From assembly GCA_001730085.1 (NCBI GenBank), contig MDLB01000040.1:1-8554 (forward strand): DNA of 8,554 nucleotides. The letters are read 5' to 3'. Made by a program: the position numbers and the translations under genes. This stretch comes from PVC group bacterium (ex Bugula neritina AB1). GTDB lineage: Bacteria > GCA-001730085. The notes beneath the pieces are model-generated. The model was given only the letters and a program-made list of their open reading frames with translations, had not been told where the DNA came from and did no database searches. Below are positions 8,120 through 8,554 of this stretch, in pieces (position 1 is the first letter of the stretch; each line of letters starts with the position of its first letter).

Positions 8120-8330
8120 TCAAACATTAACCGAAATCCTGCAGCATCAGATTACTCAGGAAAACATTGTTGTTACTACTGATGAAAATGTTGCTTGTGA
8201 TCCAAAGGCTCGTGAAATATTAAAGGCAGAATTCACTATGTGTATTGAGGTAAGCACCTCAGTTCAGGCTGAGAGAATGAGTATTTATCATTTCAAGCCG
8301 AGAAGAGCTCTTCCTTTAGGTGGAGGATGA
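8103..8330 (+). pseudogene. Shikimate-kinase-like C-terminal fragment
   Basis: A plus-strand frame without a start codon runs from the Fic junction (about 8103-8120) to TGA at 8328-8330. It reads LTEILQHQ, then ENIVVTTDENVACDP-x-AREILKAEF, then the strand IEVSTSVQAERM, then RRALPLGGG. This order resembles the middle of shikimate kinases (AroK/AroL), where a strand leads to a GGG loop that contacts shikimate, then a V/L-x-V/E-x-S strand and an R-R-P-L segment. Here GGG is replaced by DEN, and the N-terminal P-loop half is absent. It cannot be an active kinase as it stands. The similarity was judged by eye and the family assignment is uncertain. Confidence 0.4.
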
Positions 8331-8345
8331 GAGTCTTTTTCACAG

Positions 8346-8380
8346 ATATTAAAAATGTGGAGAGCTTTGGTTTTTAATAT
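8346..8380. repeat. Perfect 10-bp inverted repeat upstream of tnpB
   Basis: ATATTAAAAA (8346-8355) and TTTTTAATAT (8371-8380) are perfectly complementary around a 15-base loop. The stem is all A/T. It could be a weak terminator for the fragment ending at 8330 or a subterminal structure of the transposon left end. Confidence 0.6.
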
Positions 8381-8394
8381 ATTTTTTAATTTTC

Positions 8395-8407
8395 CATAGA
8401 GCCTATG
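8395..8407. repeat. Small hairpin just before tnpB
   Basis: CATAG (8395-8399) and CTATG (8403-8407) pair around an AGC loop, 14 bases before the tnpB ATG. Short imperfect hairpins near the ends are characteristic of IS200/IS605 elements, where TnpA recognises them. Whether this one serves as such cannot be told without the element boundary. Confidence 0.45.
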
Positions 8408-8420
8408 TTAAACTGTGTGA

Positions 8421-8554
8421 ATGAAAAAAGTTAAGAGTTTTAAATTTAAATTAAAATTAAAAAGTAAAGAACAAGAAATTACTTTGAAGAAAAATCTTGG
8501 TTGTAATCGTTTTGTTTGGAACAAATCTCTTGCTATTCAAAAGGAAAGACTGGA
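8421..8554 (+). mobile_element. tnpB: TnpB (IS200/IS605 family OrfB), 5' part, runs off the window
   Basis: The first 44 residues are visible from ATG at 8421. They start MKKVKSFKFKLKLKSKEQ and continue with LKKNLGCNRFVWNKSLAIQKERL. This is the N-terminal signature of IS605 OrfB/TnpB proteins: a basic beta strand, a short helix starting at KEQ, then a G-C-x-R-F-V-x-N helix. TnpB is an RNA-guided RuvC nuclease that uses an omega RNA made from the element's right end. The RuvC residues, zinc finger and right end lie outside the window. No tnpA precedes it in the 90 bp back to the upstream fragment, so it is either an IS1341-like tnpB-only element or has tnpA elsewhere. The ATG has no strong Shine-Dalgarno; TATGTT at 8404-8409 may be a -10 box. 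Confidence 0.88.

Overview
The window looks like part of a chromosome from an AT-rich, probably host-associated or intracellular bacterium. A gammaproteobacterium is the most likely source. The basis is a tRNA-Ser(GGA) gene with a genomically encoded CCA end and an enterobacterial/Legionella-like body, the strongly AT-rich giant gene, and the decayed phage and transposon debris. Assignment to a genus is not possible from this sequence. A Legionellales-type intracellular bacterium is only a guess.

Layout: (1) Positions 1-277 are AT-rich non-coding sequence with one doubtful 33-codon ORF. (2) Positions 278-5647, minus strand, hold one giant gene of about 1770-1790 codons. It has no recognised family, is largely charged and helical in character, and carries an imperfect internal duplication of about 110 residues, an acidic Ser-Asp repeat encoded by 36-bp tandem repeats, and a basic region followed by a separate C-terminal domain. 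A near-consensus promoter (TTGACA, 18 bp, TATATA) and a perfect AGGAGG lie just upstream. They point to initiation at an AUU codon rather than at the first in-frame TTG, which would add a strongly hydrophobic N-terminal stretch. (3) Positions 5702-5987 are an AT-rich spacer. (4) A plus-strand tRNA-Ser(GGA) with its own terminator follows at 5988-6078.

(5) From about 6235 to 8330 there is a chain of broken genes on both strands. It contains a frameshifted minus-strand gene ending in a winged-helix-like domain, a 5'-truncated phage holin of clearly higher GC, a 21-codon ORF behind a perfect ribosome binding site, a Fic-domain gene that has lost its N-terminus and is frameshifted before its C-terminal winged helix, and a shikimate-kinase-like 3' fragment. 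(6) At 8421 the start of a TnpB (IS200/IS605 OrfB) gene runs off the window, preceded by two hairpins.

The giant gene appears intact and is the only strong candidate for new biology. The region between the tRNA and tnpB reads as a decayed integration hot spot, and its pieces do not form a working system.
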